Shown here: positions 1-7,119 of the stretch, in pieces
Layout: every line of letters starts with the position of its first letter
How positions within the stretch are numbered: position 1 is the first letter of the stretch
Assembly: GCA_017411435.1 (NCBI GenBank)
Contig: JAFQQD010000014.1
Span: 1-64,000, forward strand
Direction of reading: 5' to 3'
DNA from: Clostridia bacterium
GTDB lineage: Bacteria > Bacillota > Clostridia > UMGS1883
Length of the DNA stretch: 64,000 nucleotides
Translations under genes and position numbers: made by a program
The notes under the pieces: model-generated
What the model was told of the DNA's origin: nothing
Databases searched by the model: none
What the model saw: the letters and a program-made list of their open reading frames with translations, nothing else

Positions 1-92
1 AAATCAAATAGTTCGTAAAACAACGAGCTTTATTTTGTGTACCAAGAATTAATGAAATTTCTAAAACTTATCCACATTTTGGGCAGAAAAAG

Positions 93-143
93 AGGGCGTT
101 GCCTCAATTGAGTGAAAAATCACTTATTGAGACACGCCCTTTT
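93..143 (+). terminator. Rho-independent terminator
   Basis: AGGGCGT at 93-99 pairs with ACGCCCT at 134-140, and the stem continues through CTCAAT/ATTGAG and AGTG/CACT around an AAAAAT loop. TTTTC follows. It would end a gene lying left of the window. Confidence 0.8.
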
Positions 144-596
144 CTTTGTGCTTGTTTACCCCCCGTTGTCCTCTTACCTCCGCCACTTGTTAACAACCGT
201 GTACTTTACCGACTGAGCGTGGCGAAGTTGGTAGTCTGCAAACCCTTCGCTGCCGGTGGCAGATGAAGAAGGAGTTGCAGAAACGCAGTAGCCACAGTTT
301 GCAGATGGCGATTTATTCGCCACGCACAAACTGTGCTGCTACAAGGTGTCGACTGAACACGGTTGCAGTCTAAATAAAAGTAACGGAGTCTATATTATTT
401 CGTTGGTTCGACAACTAATGCAACAAAAACTGCCCCGTCCCCAAACTGTTCCAGTGAACTGTCAGAGCCGAATCGTGACCGAACCGCAGTGAGATTGTAG
501 CGGTCGATAGATAGAGAGGGTGCTTGTCGCCCGAAGACAGATGTCGGGAACAACAAAAGAGGAGTTGGTTGAGTTATCTGTAACTTATTATTATTC

Positions 597-624
597 TTGA
601 AAAAAAGAAAAAATATGATATAAT
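597..624 (+). promoter_or_regulatory. Promoter of the R-M operon
   Basis: TTGAAA (597-602), 16 bp, TATAAT (619-624), with TG one base upstream of the -10 box (extended -10). It lies about 35 bp before the methyltransferase start. Confidence 0.7.
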
Positions 625-658
625 ATTTTATGTAATATTTGTTAGGTGGAGATAAAAA

Positions 659-1597
659 ATGAAGGCGGATAGAAATAAAACAATAGATATAACAGTAGAA
701 GAGGGAAAAGTTTTTTTGGATAAATGTATTTCTGTAGAACGAAAAATCAGTTTGGAAGATATAATTAACAAAACGATTTGTGGAAACACCTTTGAAGTTC
801 TAAATTATTTGCCCGAAAGGTTTATTGATTTGTTGATAGTAGACCCTCCCTATAATTTGGACAAAGAATTTGGTCAAAATAAATTCAAAAAAATGCGAGA
901 CGAAGATTATTGCGATTATACGGAAAAATGGGTAAATAAGGTAATTCCTTTGTTGAAAGAAACCGCGTCTATTTATGTGTGTTGCGATTGGAACTCTAGT
1001 ATGATTATAGGTCAGGTATTAAAAAAATACTTCTATATACAAAATAGAATCACTTGGCAAAGAGAAAAGGGAAGAGGAGCGTTGTCAAATTGGAAGAATG
1101 GAATGGAAGATATTTGGTTTGCTACAATGTCAAAAAACTATACTTTTAATGTTGATGATGTTAAAATCAGAAAGAAAGTTATAGCTCCTTATAAAATTGA
1201 TGGAAAACCGAAGGATTGGGAAGAAACTGAAAACGGTAATTTTCGCAATACCTACCCTTCGAATTTTTGGGACGATATTTCAGTTCCATATTGGTCTATG
1301 CCAGAGAATACAGCGCATCCAACCCAAAAACCCGAAAAATTACTTGCTAAAATTATATTAGCAAGCTCCAACCAAGGAGATGTAGTATTTGACCCGTTCT
1401 TGGGATCAGGAACTACTTCTGTAACAGCAAAAAAACTAGCGCGTAACTATGTAGGAATAGAAAAAAATGAGCAGTATTGTGTTTGGGCGGAAAAAAGGCT
1501 GGAAAAGGCTGATACCGATGCTACTATACAAGGATATACTGATGGAGTTTTCTGGGAGAGAAATACATTAAGCGAACAAAAAAAACATAAAAAGTGA
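659..1597 (+). CDS. DNA methyltransferase of a type II R-M system (N4/N6 amino-methylase, beta class)
   Basis: This 312-residue protein should transfer a methyl group from S-adenosylmethionine to an exocyclic amine of adenine or cytosine in a specific DNA site. The catalytic DPPY motif is at residues 62-65 and the AdoMet-binding FLGSG motif at about 246-250. This order, with the target-recognition region between them, marks the beta class. GGTGGAGA precedes the ATG. The restriction-enzyme candidate follows with a 1-bp gap, which makes a classic R-M pair. The gene is clearly more AT-rich than the 7-62 kb genes, suggesting acquisition. The recognition sequence cannot be read from the protein. 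Confidence 0.92.
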   Translation: MKADRNKTIDITVEEGKVFLDKCISVERKISLEDIINKTICGNTFEVLNYLPERFIDLLIVDPPYNLDKEFGQNKFKKMRDEDYCDYTEKWVNKVIPLLKETASIYVCCDWNSSMIIGQVLKKYFYIQNRITWQREKGRGALSNWKNGMEDIWFATMSKNYTFNVDDVKIRKKVIAPYKIDGKPKDWEETENGNFRNTYPSNFWDDISVPYWSMPENTAHPTQKPEKLLAKIILASSNQGDVVFDPFLGSGTTSVTAKKLARNYVGIEKNEQYCVWAEKRLEKADTDATIQGYTDGVFWERNTLSEQKKHKK

Positions 1598-1598
1598 T

Positions 1599-2780
1599 GT
1601 GGGGAAAATGTATAATAGAGAAATCATTAACGAATTAATAACATATGTTGAGAGTTTAAACGGGCTTGGAAATAAGGAGAAAGTGAAAACTCTTGTGCAA
1701 AATAGATTTTCATTGATAAAAGACAGGTCAGTTTTTTATAATGAAAGTTTTGCCATTAGGTTTGGATATAATGGCAAGAATGATAAAAAACGAATTTCAA
1801 ACACAGTGCTGAGTTTGTCTGCGATAAAGAATTATGATGACAGACCTTTGATTTTTTGTATTGTGACACATTCAATTAATCATTTACTGCTTATAAACAC
1901 AACTTTTTTGAGAAAGGTAAGCCATTCCTCAAAAGAGCTACGAGTTAATAATATTCGTGGAAGTATAAATTGTAGTGATATAATTATGGAATATGATGAT
2001 ATTCCAAATTTTCCGTCAAATTTTGAAAGTTTATATGCGTATCATTCGGAGATTTCTTTTGAAGATAATTTAGAGAGATTGGTGGAAAGCACCAACAATA
2101 TTGTGGGGCGTATACCGAAATTTACTGTTACTCCTGAAATTGAAAGAAAAATATTCAGTTCTGTTGATTTAGCGGCAACTTTTGTTACATCAAACGAATA
2201 TTTTGATTTGCAACATGATTTAGAGGAAAGAGTTAAGAAAGTTCAAGGAGAAATAGCGATAGCCGCATTTATAGACAATGTAAATTTGCGTGGTCGTATT
2301 ATAGAATATCTAATTACGGACAACGGCTCTAATCTGAAAAATCAAATAATTAATGCATTAAGAACAAAGTCTTCTTTGCCCAATTTTACGACCCCAGATA
2401 GATTAGGGGATTATACTAAAAATTATCCTTTATACAATACTGAAACGGATATAAAAACAAAAGTTTTGTTTTTAGAAGGAAATCCTAAAGGATATAATAT
2501 CGATAAATTGTTAGAGTTTTTGTCTACAGAAAAGGCGGTTTATATGATATATTTGTTAGGAGTTGACAACAAAGGAGAGATTGTTGCTTCATTATGTTCT
2601 GCTTTTGATAAAAGATTAGTAAAAGCCACTAGTGTACAGCATCACTGGGCGGGCAGAAACACTAGAGGTGTTACCCAATTTATAGGTAGTAGTTTAAGGG
2701 AGATTCTTAATAATCAAAAAAACACATTCGTTGATAGAGATAAGGCAAAAGAGTTTTTGAGAGATATGATATCTAGGTGA
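1599..2780 (+). CDS. Putative type II restriction endonuclease
   Basis: The assignment rests mainly on position: the gene starts 1 bp after the methyltransferase stop and shares its low GC. In the C-terminal third (roughly residues 283-293) the string TDIKTKVLFLEG, an Asp followed by hydrophobic and Lys residues, could be a PD-(D/E)XK-type core; this is inference. No transmembrane segment or other domain is recognised. The first start is GTG at 1599; an ATG at 1608, preceded by GGGG, is an alternative that removes three residues. The product would cut unmethylated DNA at the site protected by the upstream enzyme. I do not recognise the specificity. Confidence 0.7.
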   Translation: MGKMYNREIINELITYVESLNGLGNKEKVKTLVQNRFSLIKDRSVFYNESFAIRFGYNGKNDKKRISNTVLSLSAIKNYDDRPLIFCIVTHSINHLLLINTTFLRKVSHSSKELRVNNIRGSINCSDIIMEYDDIPNFPSNFESLYAYHSEISFEDNLERLVESTNNIVGRIPKFTVTPEIERKIFSSVDLAATFVTSNEYFDLQHDLEERVKKVQGEIAIAAFIDNVNLRGRIIEYLITDNGSNLKNQIINALRTKSSLPNFTTPDRLGDYTKNYPLYNTETDIKTKVLFLEGNPKGYNIDKLLEFLSTEKAVYMIYLLGVDNKGEIVASLCSAFDKRLVKATSVQHHWAGRNTRGVTQFIGSSLREILNNQKNTFVDRDKAKEFLRDMISR

Positions 2781-2871
2781 AAACTCAAAATCTTTCTGTG
2801 TGCGAGTAGGGATATTTCTAATTCTTACTATGCGTTGAAAGGTTGATATTTTACTGAAATCTATGATAAGC

Positions 2872-2906
2872 ACAAAAAGAACCCAGCGTACTAAAGTACA
2901 CTGGGT
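2872..2906 (-). terminator. Terminator of the first XRE regulator gene
   Basis: ACCCAGCGTACT (2881-2892) pairs with AGTACACTGGGT (2895-2906) with one mismatch. Read on the minus strand, TTCTTTTT follows. The hairpin also lies downstream of the endonuclease gene and could end it, though the plus-side T tract is poor. Confidence 0.75.
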
Positions 2907-2910
2907 TTGT

Positions 2911-3114
2911 TTACTTCTTCACAAATTCCTTTCCATTTATCAAAAAATCAATAGAAACATTAAAATAACTTGATAACTTATTCAGCATATCAAGGCTCGG
3001 CTCTCGTTTACCGTTTTCGTAGTGGGAAAGGGCTTCGCGCGATATATTAAGGTCCATCGCAACTTTGAGTTGATTAAGATTTCGTTCTTTTCGTATCATT
3101 TTTAACCCTTTCAT
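2911..3114 (-). CDS. XRE/Cro-CI family transcriptional regulator
   Basis: This 67-residue protein is almost entirely one helix-turn-helix domain of the XRE type: a scanning helix around LKVAMDLNISREALSHYE, then the usual tail NKLSSYFNVSIDFLI. I start it at 3114 because AGGGGGG lies 5 bases upstream; an in-frame ATG at 3132 has no ribosome site. It is divergent from the SLH gene at 3209, and the intergenic region holds two 21-bp palindromes over the SLH promoter. It is probably a repressor of itself and that neighbour. It is not clearly an R-M controller protein, since it faces away from those genes. Confidence 0.85.
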   Translation of the reverse strand: MKGLKMIRKERNLNQLKVAMDLNISREALSHYENGKREPSLDMLNKLSSYFNVSIDFLINGKEFVKK

Positions 3115-3125
3115 AGAATCCCCCC

Positions 3126-3154
3126 TTGACATTATTGTAACAATTTGTTACAAT
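3126..3154 (+). promoter_or_regulatory. Promoter of the SLH gene at 3209
   Basis: TTGACA (3126-3131), 17 bp, TACAAT (3149-3154). The -10 box lies wholly inside the first palindromic operator. Confidence 0.8.
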
Positions 3155-3178
3155 AAATATGTTACATAATGTAACATA
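3134..3178. promoter_or_regulatory. Double operator, probably for the XRE regulator
   Basis: Two perfect 21-bp palindromes lie at 3134-3154 (half site ATTGTAACAA) and 3158-3178 (half site TATGTTACAT), with centres 24 bp apart. Together they give four copies of TGTWACA. One covers the SLH -10 box and the other lies just downstream. Both sit between the divergent XRE and SLH genes. Confidence 0.8.
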
Positions 3179-3208
3179 TAAAAGACAGCAAAGGAGAGAA
3201 TGTAAATT

Positions 3209-3862
3209 ATGAAAAGGGTAGTAGCATTGATTTTGATATGTGCATTGACATTAATATCAACCTGCATAAATGTATTTGCAGAGGACATGTCCAAACATAT
3301 CACAGAGCTTACAAAGTACAACATTATAAAAGGCGACCCTGACGGAAATATGCGCCTTGCGGACCACCTTACACGAGCAGAGGCAGTTACTTTGATAGTA
3401 AGAATGTACGGATTCAGCCCTGAAACAAGTATGGCGGCTCCTGCCAATGAATTTTCCGATATGGAGGGGCATTGGGCGTGTAATGCCGCTATGATTGCTA
3501 AGGGACTTCGAGTAATTGAAGAAAACGAAAAGATTTTCGCACCTGAAGAAAATATAAAATCAGAAGAATTTATAAAAATGATAGTAACTCTTTTGGGCTA
3601 TAAAGAGGTAGCTGAGCAAAAAGGCGGAAATCCGGTGGGGTATTTAATGACCGCATCTCAAATAGGTGTCACAAAAGGCGTGTCCATAGCAACGGGACGC
3701 TACATAACCCGTGACAATGCCGCAAAAATGCTTTTTAACAGCTTTGATGTTCCGCTTATGGTACAGACTGTTTACGGAGAAAATAACGAATATGCAATTA
3801 TGGACGGTAAAGACGGAAGGGCTTACCAAACTTTAAGAACAATGTTTGAAACAGGAGAATAA
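3209..3862 (+). CDS. Small secreted S-layer-homology (SLH) domain protein
   Basis: The 217-residue product begins with a Sec signal peptide (residues 1 to about 25, ending VFAED). It then shows SLH-like segments: ITELTKYNIIKGDPDGNM with the LTRAEAV signature, FSDMEGHWACNAAMIAKGL, and a third repeat ending ITRDNAAKMLF. SLH domains bind secondary cell-wall polymer, so the protein should be anchored at the cell surface, but it carries no further enzyme domain. AAAGGAG precedes the start. Its promoter is overlapped by palindromic operators shared with the divergent XRE gene, and a clean terminator follows, so it is a monocistronic, regulated gene. Confidence 0.82.
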   Translation: MKRVVALILICALTLISTCINVFAEDMSKHITELTKYNIIKGDPDGNMRLADHLTRAEAVTLIVRMYGFSPETSMAAPANEFSDMEGHWACNAAMIAKGLRVIEENEKIFAPEENIKSEEFIKMIVTLLGYKEVAEQKGGNPVGYLMTASQIGVTKGVSIATGRYITRDNAAKMLFNSFDVPLMVQTVYGENNEYAIMDGKDGRAYQTLRTMFETGE

Positions 3863-3867
3863 TACAC

Positions 3868-3900
3868 AAAGCAGTGTACCAAAGGTACACTGCTTTTCTT
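3868..3900 (+). terminator. Terminator of the SLH gene
   Basis: AAAGCAGTGTACC pairs perfectly with GGTACACTGCTTT around an AAA loop, followed by TTCTT. Confidence 0.9.
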
Positions 3901-3951
3901 TTCGTTTCACTCTTGAAACAAACTGCAACGGTTAACACTCACATAGCAGCG

Positions 3952-4167
3952 TTAAATGTTTCTGGGATATGGAGTTTTTTCCTTAGTCAAACCAAGTATA
4001 TAATCAGTTGATGTATTGAAATACTGAGATAATTTGATAAGAGCATCAAGAGGAATTTGGCGTTGGCCGTTTTCATACTGAGAATAGGTGTTTTGTTTTA
4101 TGTTAAGAAACTCCGCCAGTTGTTTTTGTGTAATATCAGCATCTTCTCTTAGATCTTTTATGCGCAT
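3952..4167 (-). CDS. XRE/Cro-CI family transcriptional regulator (second)
   Basis: This 71-residue repressor-like protein has an N-terminal helix-turn-helix (ITQKQLAEFLNIKQNTYSQYENG) and the short tail typical of stand-alone XRE regulators (LIKLSQYFNTSTDYILG). The start at 4167 is chosen because GGGGTG lies 7 bases upstream; longer in-frame starts would run into the divergent promoter. It faces the VanZ-like gene, and matching ATCTC/GAGAT inverted repeats occupy the shared promoter region, so self-control and control of that operon are likely. It resembles the regulator at 2911-3114 in arrangement, but its operator sequence differs. Confidence 0.85.
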   Translation of the reverse strand: MRIKDLREDADITQKQLAEFLNIKQNTYSQYENGQRQIPLDALIKLSQYFNTSTDYILGLTKEKTPYPRNI

Positions 4168-4195
4168 TTTGTTCACCCCACACATATTATATGTA

Positions 4196-4235
4196 ATCTC
4201 AAAACGAGATATTGACATATATCTCAAAATGTGAT
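4196..4235. promoter_or_regulatory. Operators for the second XRE regulator
   Basis: Two related sites, ATCTCAAAACGAGAT (4196-4210) and ATCTCAAAATGTGAT (4221-4235), have centres 25 bp apart. The second fills the -35/-10 spacer and touches the -10 box of the VanZ operon promoter. Confidence 0.7.
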
Positions 4236-4240
4236 ATACT
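4212..4240 (+). promoter_or_regulatory. Promoter of the VanZ-DUF5067 operon
   Basis: TTGACA (4212-4217), 17 bp, TATACT (4235-4240). Because the promoter occupies this stretch, coding starts upstream of 4266 are excluded. Confidence 0.8.
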
Positions 4241-4265
4241 CTTGAGCGTGAAGGAGTATACATTT

Positions 4266-4706
4266 ATGGTAAGCCAAGCACGAACACTATTTGAACGAAG
4301 GGTAAAATATTTTTTACTTGGTTTAATAGCAATTTTTATTGGTTTTTTTATTTATTTAATTTTTAGACCCAATACCCATATTTCAAAATTGGTCTCGCAA
4401 TTTTTGGGATTTGATATGTCAGGCAGATTTAAGAATATTGATGCCTTTTTCATAAAATTCTACTTTGCAGACTACCTGTGGGCATTTGCTTTTTCTTGTT
4501 GGCTTCGTTGTGTTTTTATTGATGCGTCCGAAAGAAGATTATGTGTTCTGATAGTGAGCCTCGCAGGAATATCATATGAAATTATTCAGTTTTTCGGTGT
4601 TGTTTCCGGAACGGGGGATATTTGGGATTGTTTGTTGTACATATTAGCAGCTTGGACTGTTAATATATTAAATATTAATGATATACAAAAGGAGAATTTA
4701 GTATGA
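4266..4706 (+). CDS. VanZ-like membrane protein
   Basis: The 146-residue product has about four hydrophobic segments. Near its end it carries the family signature SYEIIQFF followed by GTGDIWDCLLYILA, the E-x-x-Q and G-x-x-D-x-x-D pattern of the VanZ fold. Members are integral membrane proteins; the founding VanZ gives low-level teicoplanin resistance by an unsettled mechanism, and most homologues are uncharacterised. The ATG at 4266 has AAGGAG 9 bases upstream. The next gene overlaps it by 4 bp (ATGA), so the two are translationally coupled under a repressed promoter. Confidence 0.8.
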   Translation: MVSQARTLFERRVKYFLLGLIAIFIGFFIYLIFRPNTHISKLVSQFLGFDMSGRFKNIDAFFIKFYFADYLWAFAFSCWLRCVFIDASERRLCVLIVSLAGISYEIIQFFGVVSGTGDIWDCLLYILAAWTVNILNINDIQKENLV

Positions 4707-5206
4707 GAAGAAACAAAATTTTCAGTTTCATTATGGTGGCGCTACTGCTGGTAGTTTTTTGCGTGTTTGCAATAGGCAGTGGGGAGAGCTCAACAAAAGA
4801 GCAGGGGAAAGGAAAAACAGAGAACGCAGCTGAATCTGCCACAGAACTGGGAGACTACAATGTAGAGATTAAGTCTTGCAGACTGGCAAAAGATTATGAG
4901 GGAAAAGCTGTTGCAATCATTACATATGGTTTTACTAATAATGCCGATGATCCGGCATCGTTTATGTTTGCATTTGAACACCAGGTATATCAGAATGGAG
5001 TAGGTCTTAATGAGGCATATGTATTGGCAGAAAATGCAAATTATGCCGAAGAAAATCAGACAAAAGAAATAAAAAAAGGCGCCACCTTAGATGTGGAAGT
5101 TGCATATGAACTGAATGATACAACAACTGACTTGGAAGTAGAAGTAAAAGAATTGATAAGCTTTAGTGACGATATGGTTAAAAAGACATTTAGTATTATA
5201 GAATAA
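4703..5206 (+). CDS. Secreted DUF5067-like protein
   Basis: The 167-residue product starts with a hydrophobic signal segment (residues about 5-25) and a Ser/Glu/Lys-rich linker. A single beta-rich domain then follows (LGDYNVEIKSCRLAKDYEG, FTNNADDPASFMFAF, a QNG-x-x-L-x-x-A region) that fits the DUF5067 family of extracytoplasmic immunoglobulin-like proteins. No lipobox cysteine is seen, so it may be membrane-tethered by an uncleaved signal or released. It overlaps the VanZ-like gene by 4 bp and a strong terminator follows. Its role is unknown; co-regulation with VanZ suggests an envelope function. Confidence 0.7.
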   Translation: MRRNKIFSFIMVALLLVVFCVFAIGSGESSTKEQGKGKTENAAESATELGDYNVEIKSCRLAKDYEGKAVAIITYGFTNNADDPASFMFAFEHQVYQNGVGLNEAYVLAENANYAEENQTKEIKKGATLDVEVAYELNDTTTDLEVEVKELISFSDDMVKKTFSIIE

Positions 5207-5210
5207 ATTG

Positions 5211-5240
5211 AAGGAGCACTCGACAGTGAGTGCTCCTTTT
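5211..5240 (+). terminator. Terminator of the VanZ-DUF5067 operon
   Basis: AAGGAGCACTC (5211-5221) pairs perfectly with GAGTGCTCCTT (5228-5238), followed by TT. Confidence 0.9.
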
Positions 5241-5314
5241 AACATTTAATTCGAATATAAGAGAAACCAATAGCAAAGATTTCCCAATATGAATAATTAA
5301 CCTAATTGTTCATA

Positions 5315-5980
5315 TCAATTGCTGAAAGATGGTGCTTTAACCTCATTATTGGCAAATGCGTCAGGTCCGGGCATCGACATTGAAAAATACATCTTTGCGG
5401 CTTTTGTTGTGCCGAAATCTCGGTTAGAACCGCTGTTTTGCACTTTGTTGAATGCATCTCGGAACATCTGGTTATGCGCTTCTTCACGGTTAAGAAGAAA
5501 GTCAATAGTTTCTTTTACCTTCTTGTCATCAATCTGACGGTACAAATATTCATAAACCACTTTTGCGCGCTGTTCGGATGCTATATTACTCAGTAGGTCA
5601 GCACACAAGTCGCCTGTTACAGTAACATAATCTGCCGTCCAGGAGTATCCCGAAGCATTTATAAGACCGGGATTAAGTCCCAAAATGACATGAGACTGAA
5701 CCTCGCCTGCCTGTACTTTTGTAGCATCTACATCATGCCCGTTAAGCAAGTTAATGGTCTGGGCAACCATTTCCATATGCCCAAGCTCCTCAGCCGCTAT
5801 ATCAAGGAATAAATCCTTGATTTCGGGGTCTTTGATACGGAAGCTCTGCGACATATACTGCATAGCCGCCTTAAGTTCTCCGTTTCCGCCGCCTAGTTGC
5901 TCCTGAAGAAGTACCGCATATTGCGGATTTGGTCTTTCTACTTCCACGGGATGAAAAAGCATTTTTTCGTGTTTGAACAT
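5315..5980 (-). CDS. Manganese catalase family protein (CotJC-like)
   Basis: The 221-residue protein fits the dimanganese ferritin-like catalases, which turn hydrogen peroxide into water and oxygen; the short spore-coat version is CotJC. The metal ligands are visible: Glu35, the EELGH helix (Glu65, His68), Glu136 in SEQRAK, and NREEAH (Glu166, His169). GGAGG lies upstream of the ATG at 5980. It stands alone on the minus strand, so no cotJA/cotJB neighbours support a spore-coat role here; oxidative-stress defence in an anaerobe is the simpler reading. The protein is full length for the CotJC type. Confidence 0.88.
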   Translation of the reverse strand: MFKHEKMLFHPVEVERPNPQYAVLLQEQLGGGNGELKAAMQYMSQSFRIKDPEIKDLFLDIAAEELGHMEMVAQTINLLNGHDVDATKVQAGEVQSHVILGLNPGLINASGYSWTADYVTVTGDLCADLLSNIASEQRAKVVYEYLYRQIDDKKVKETIDFLLNREEAHNQMFRDAFNKVQNSGSNRDFGTTKAAKMYFSMSMPGPDAFANNEVKAPSFSN

Positions 5981-6047
5981 TTTATTTTACCTCCAATTGC
6001 AGTTTTACTTATTTTTAGCAATTAAAAGGGTTTTATCCCAAAAACAC

Positions 6048-6125
6048 CTATTTAGAAAAAAATCTAAATAGATGTTGACAACCCGAAGGCTTTGTCGTAT
6101 AATCTATTTAGATAATTATCTAAAT
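6048..6125. promoter_or_regulatory. ArsR operators flanking a consensus promoter
   Basis: The upstream inverted repeat CTATTTAGA / TCTAAATAG (6048-6071, 6-bp gap) ends 3 bp before the -35 box. A downstream perfect 20-bp palindrome with half site ATTTAGATAA (6106-6125) begins 2 bp after the -10 box. Both share TTTAGAT and are the natural targets of the ArsR-type repressor encoded just downstream. Confidence 0.8.
6075..6103 (+). promoter_or_regulatory. Consensus promoter of the arsR-sdpI operon
   Basis: TTGACA (6075-6080), 17 bp, TATAAT (6098-6103): a full match to the housekeeping sigma-factor consensus. Confidence 0.9.
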
Positions 6126-6146
6126 TATATCAAGGAGGATGATTTT

Positions 6147-6413
6147 ATGGGAATGAACGAAACCTTAAAAGCAATCTCCGACCCCGTAAGGCGCGATATA
6201 CTCTCTATGCTTAAAAAGGGAAAAAAGTCAGCAGGGGAAATCGGGGAGCGCTTTAACCTGACGGGTGCAACAGTTTCGTATCATCTGTCAAAATTAAAAC
6301 AGGCAGACCTGGTTACGGAGCAAAAATATAAAAACTTTATTTACTACGAGCTTAATACATCCGTTTTTGAAGATGTATTAAGATGGATTTATATGCTGGG
6401 AGGGAATAAATAA
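6147..6413 (+). CDS. ArsR-family winged-helix repressor (SdpR-like)
   Basis: This 88-residue protein is a minimal ArsR-type winged helix: LKAISDPVRRDILSML, then the recognition helix region NLTGATVSYHLSKLKQADLV. It has no cysteine pair for metal sensing, which argues for a SdpR/autorepressor type. The start at 6147 has AAGGAGG upstream. It overlaps the SdpI-like gene by one base, the same order as the autorepressor and immunity pair sdpR-sdpI known from Bacillus. Palindromic operators on both sides of its promoter imply tight self-repression. Confidence 0.88.
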   Translation: MGMNETLKAISDPVRRDILSMLKKGKKSAGEIGERFNLTGATVSYHLSKLKQADLVTEQKYKNFIYYELNTSVFEDVLRWIYMLGGNK

Positions 6414-7027
6414 TGAAATTCTTCAAGTGGAAATTTTTCGCTGTTACAAGTGCCGTTTGCTTGTTGCCCATACTTCTGGGTCTTGCACTGTGGAGCAAAT
6501 TGCCCGATGAAATGGCGATACATTTTGATATTTACGGTACTCCCGATAATTTTGCGTCAAAGGAATTTGTAGTTTTCGGACTACCTTTTTTAATGGTGCT
6601 GCTTCAGGGGTTTTGCTGCTTTGTAAATGACATAAATTCTTACCATCACGGCGAAAGAGTAAAGTTTGAAACAGTTACAAAATGGATTATTCCGTGCCTT
6701 TCAATTGCTCTTCAGATATTGACTCTGGGAGTAGGTCTCGGCTGGAAGATTGATGTTCATAGGGCAGTCTCTTTTATCGTGGGTGTTATGTTCATCGTGA
6801 TAGGCAACTATCTTCCCAAGTTTGACAGAGTTAAAAATATCAGAATGGATGCCGAAAAAGCGAAAAAAGCTAACAGATTCATCGGTTATGAAACGGTTGT
6901 TATGGGGCTTTTGTTCCTGATAAGCAGTTTTCTTCCGCCTGTTTACACAGTGGCGTGCATATTTCTTCTGATACCTTATGCGATTATAAGTATCATCTAC
7001 TCAGTAATAATAGCGAAAAGACCTTGA
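6413..7027 (+). CDS. SdpI-family membrane protein
   Basis: The 204-residue integral membrane protein has five to six hydrophobic segments. The first loop reads WSKLPDEMAIHFDIYGTPDNFASK, typical of the DUF1648/SdpI family, and GNYLPKFDRVKNI resembles the SdpI core. In Bacillus, SdpI protects against the SdpC toxin and relays a signal to SdpR. No toxin gene is seen here, so immunity is inference and a general envelope-stress role is possible. It is co-transcribed with the ArsR-type gene and ends in a long perfect terminator. Confidence 0.82.
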   Translation: MKFFKWKFFAVTSAVCLLPILLGLALWSKLPDEMAIHFDIYGTPDNFASKEFVVFGLPFLMVLLQGFCCFVNDINSYHHGERVKFETVTKWIIPCLSIALQILTLGVGLGWKIDVHRAVSFIVGVMFIVIGNYLPKFDRVKNIRMDAEKAKKANRFIGYETVVMGLLFLISSFLPPVYTVACIFLLIPYAIISIIYSVIIAKRP

Positions 7028-7054
7028 TTCAAGGTCTTTTCGCTATTGATTTTT
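7009..7054 (+). terminator. Terminator of the arsR-sdpI operon
   Basis: Perfect 17-bp arms, 7009-7025 and 7031-7047, around GATTC. The left arm covers the end of the coding sequence. GATTTTT follows. Confidence 0.9.
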
Positions 7055-7119
7055 GCTTCATGCTGTTTTATAATAAAGGTATAATTTGATGCAGACATAA
7101 AATGAAAGGAACTATCGAT

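Larger units (their letters stand above)
1..658. other. Non-coding region upstream of the R-M genes
   Basis: No convincing gene is visible. It holds a strong hairpin terminator (93-143), a second larger hairpin (about 287-341) in which CACAGTTTG (293-301) pairs with CAAACTGTG (327-335) around an inner TGGCGA/TCGCCA stem, and the methyltransferase promoter. The part from about 160 to 560 is more GC-rich than the R-M genes that follow, so it may be older chromosomal sequence or the relic of a structured RNA. Function unknown. Confidence 0.6.

Noticed and set aside
423-442. Half copy of the palindrome seen at 12913-12966
   Set aside because: Only about 20 bp match, without the inverted partner; too short to call an element.
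2911-3114. Controller (C) protein of the R-M system
   Set aside because: The gene is on the opposite strand from the R-M genes, has its own terminator, and its operators lie on the SLH side, not upstream of the methyltransferase.
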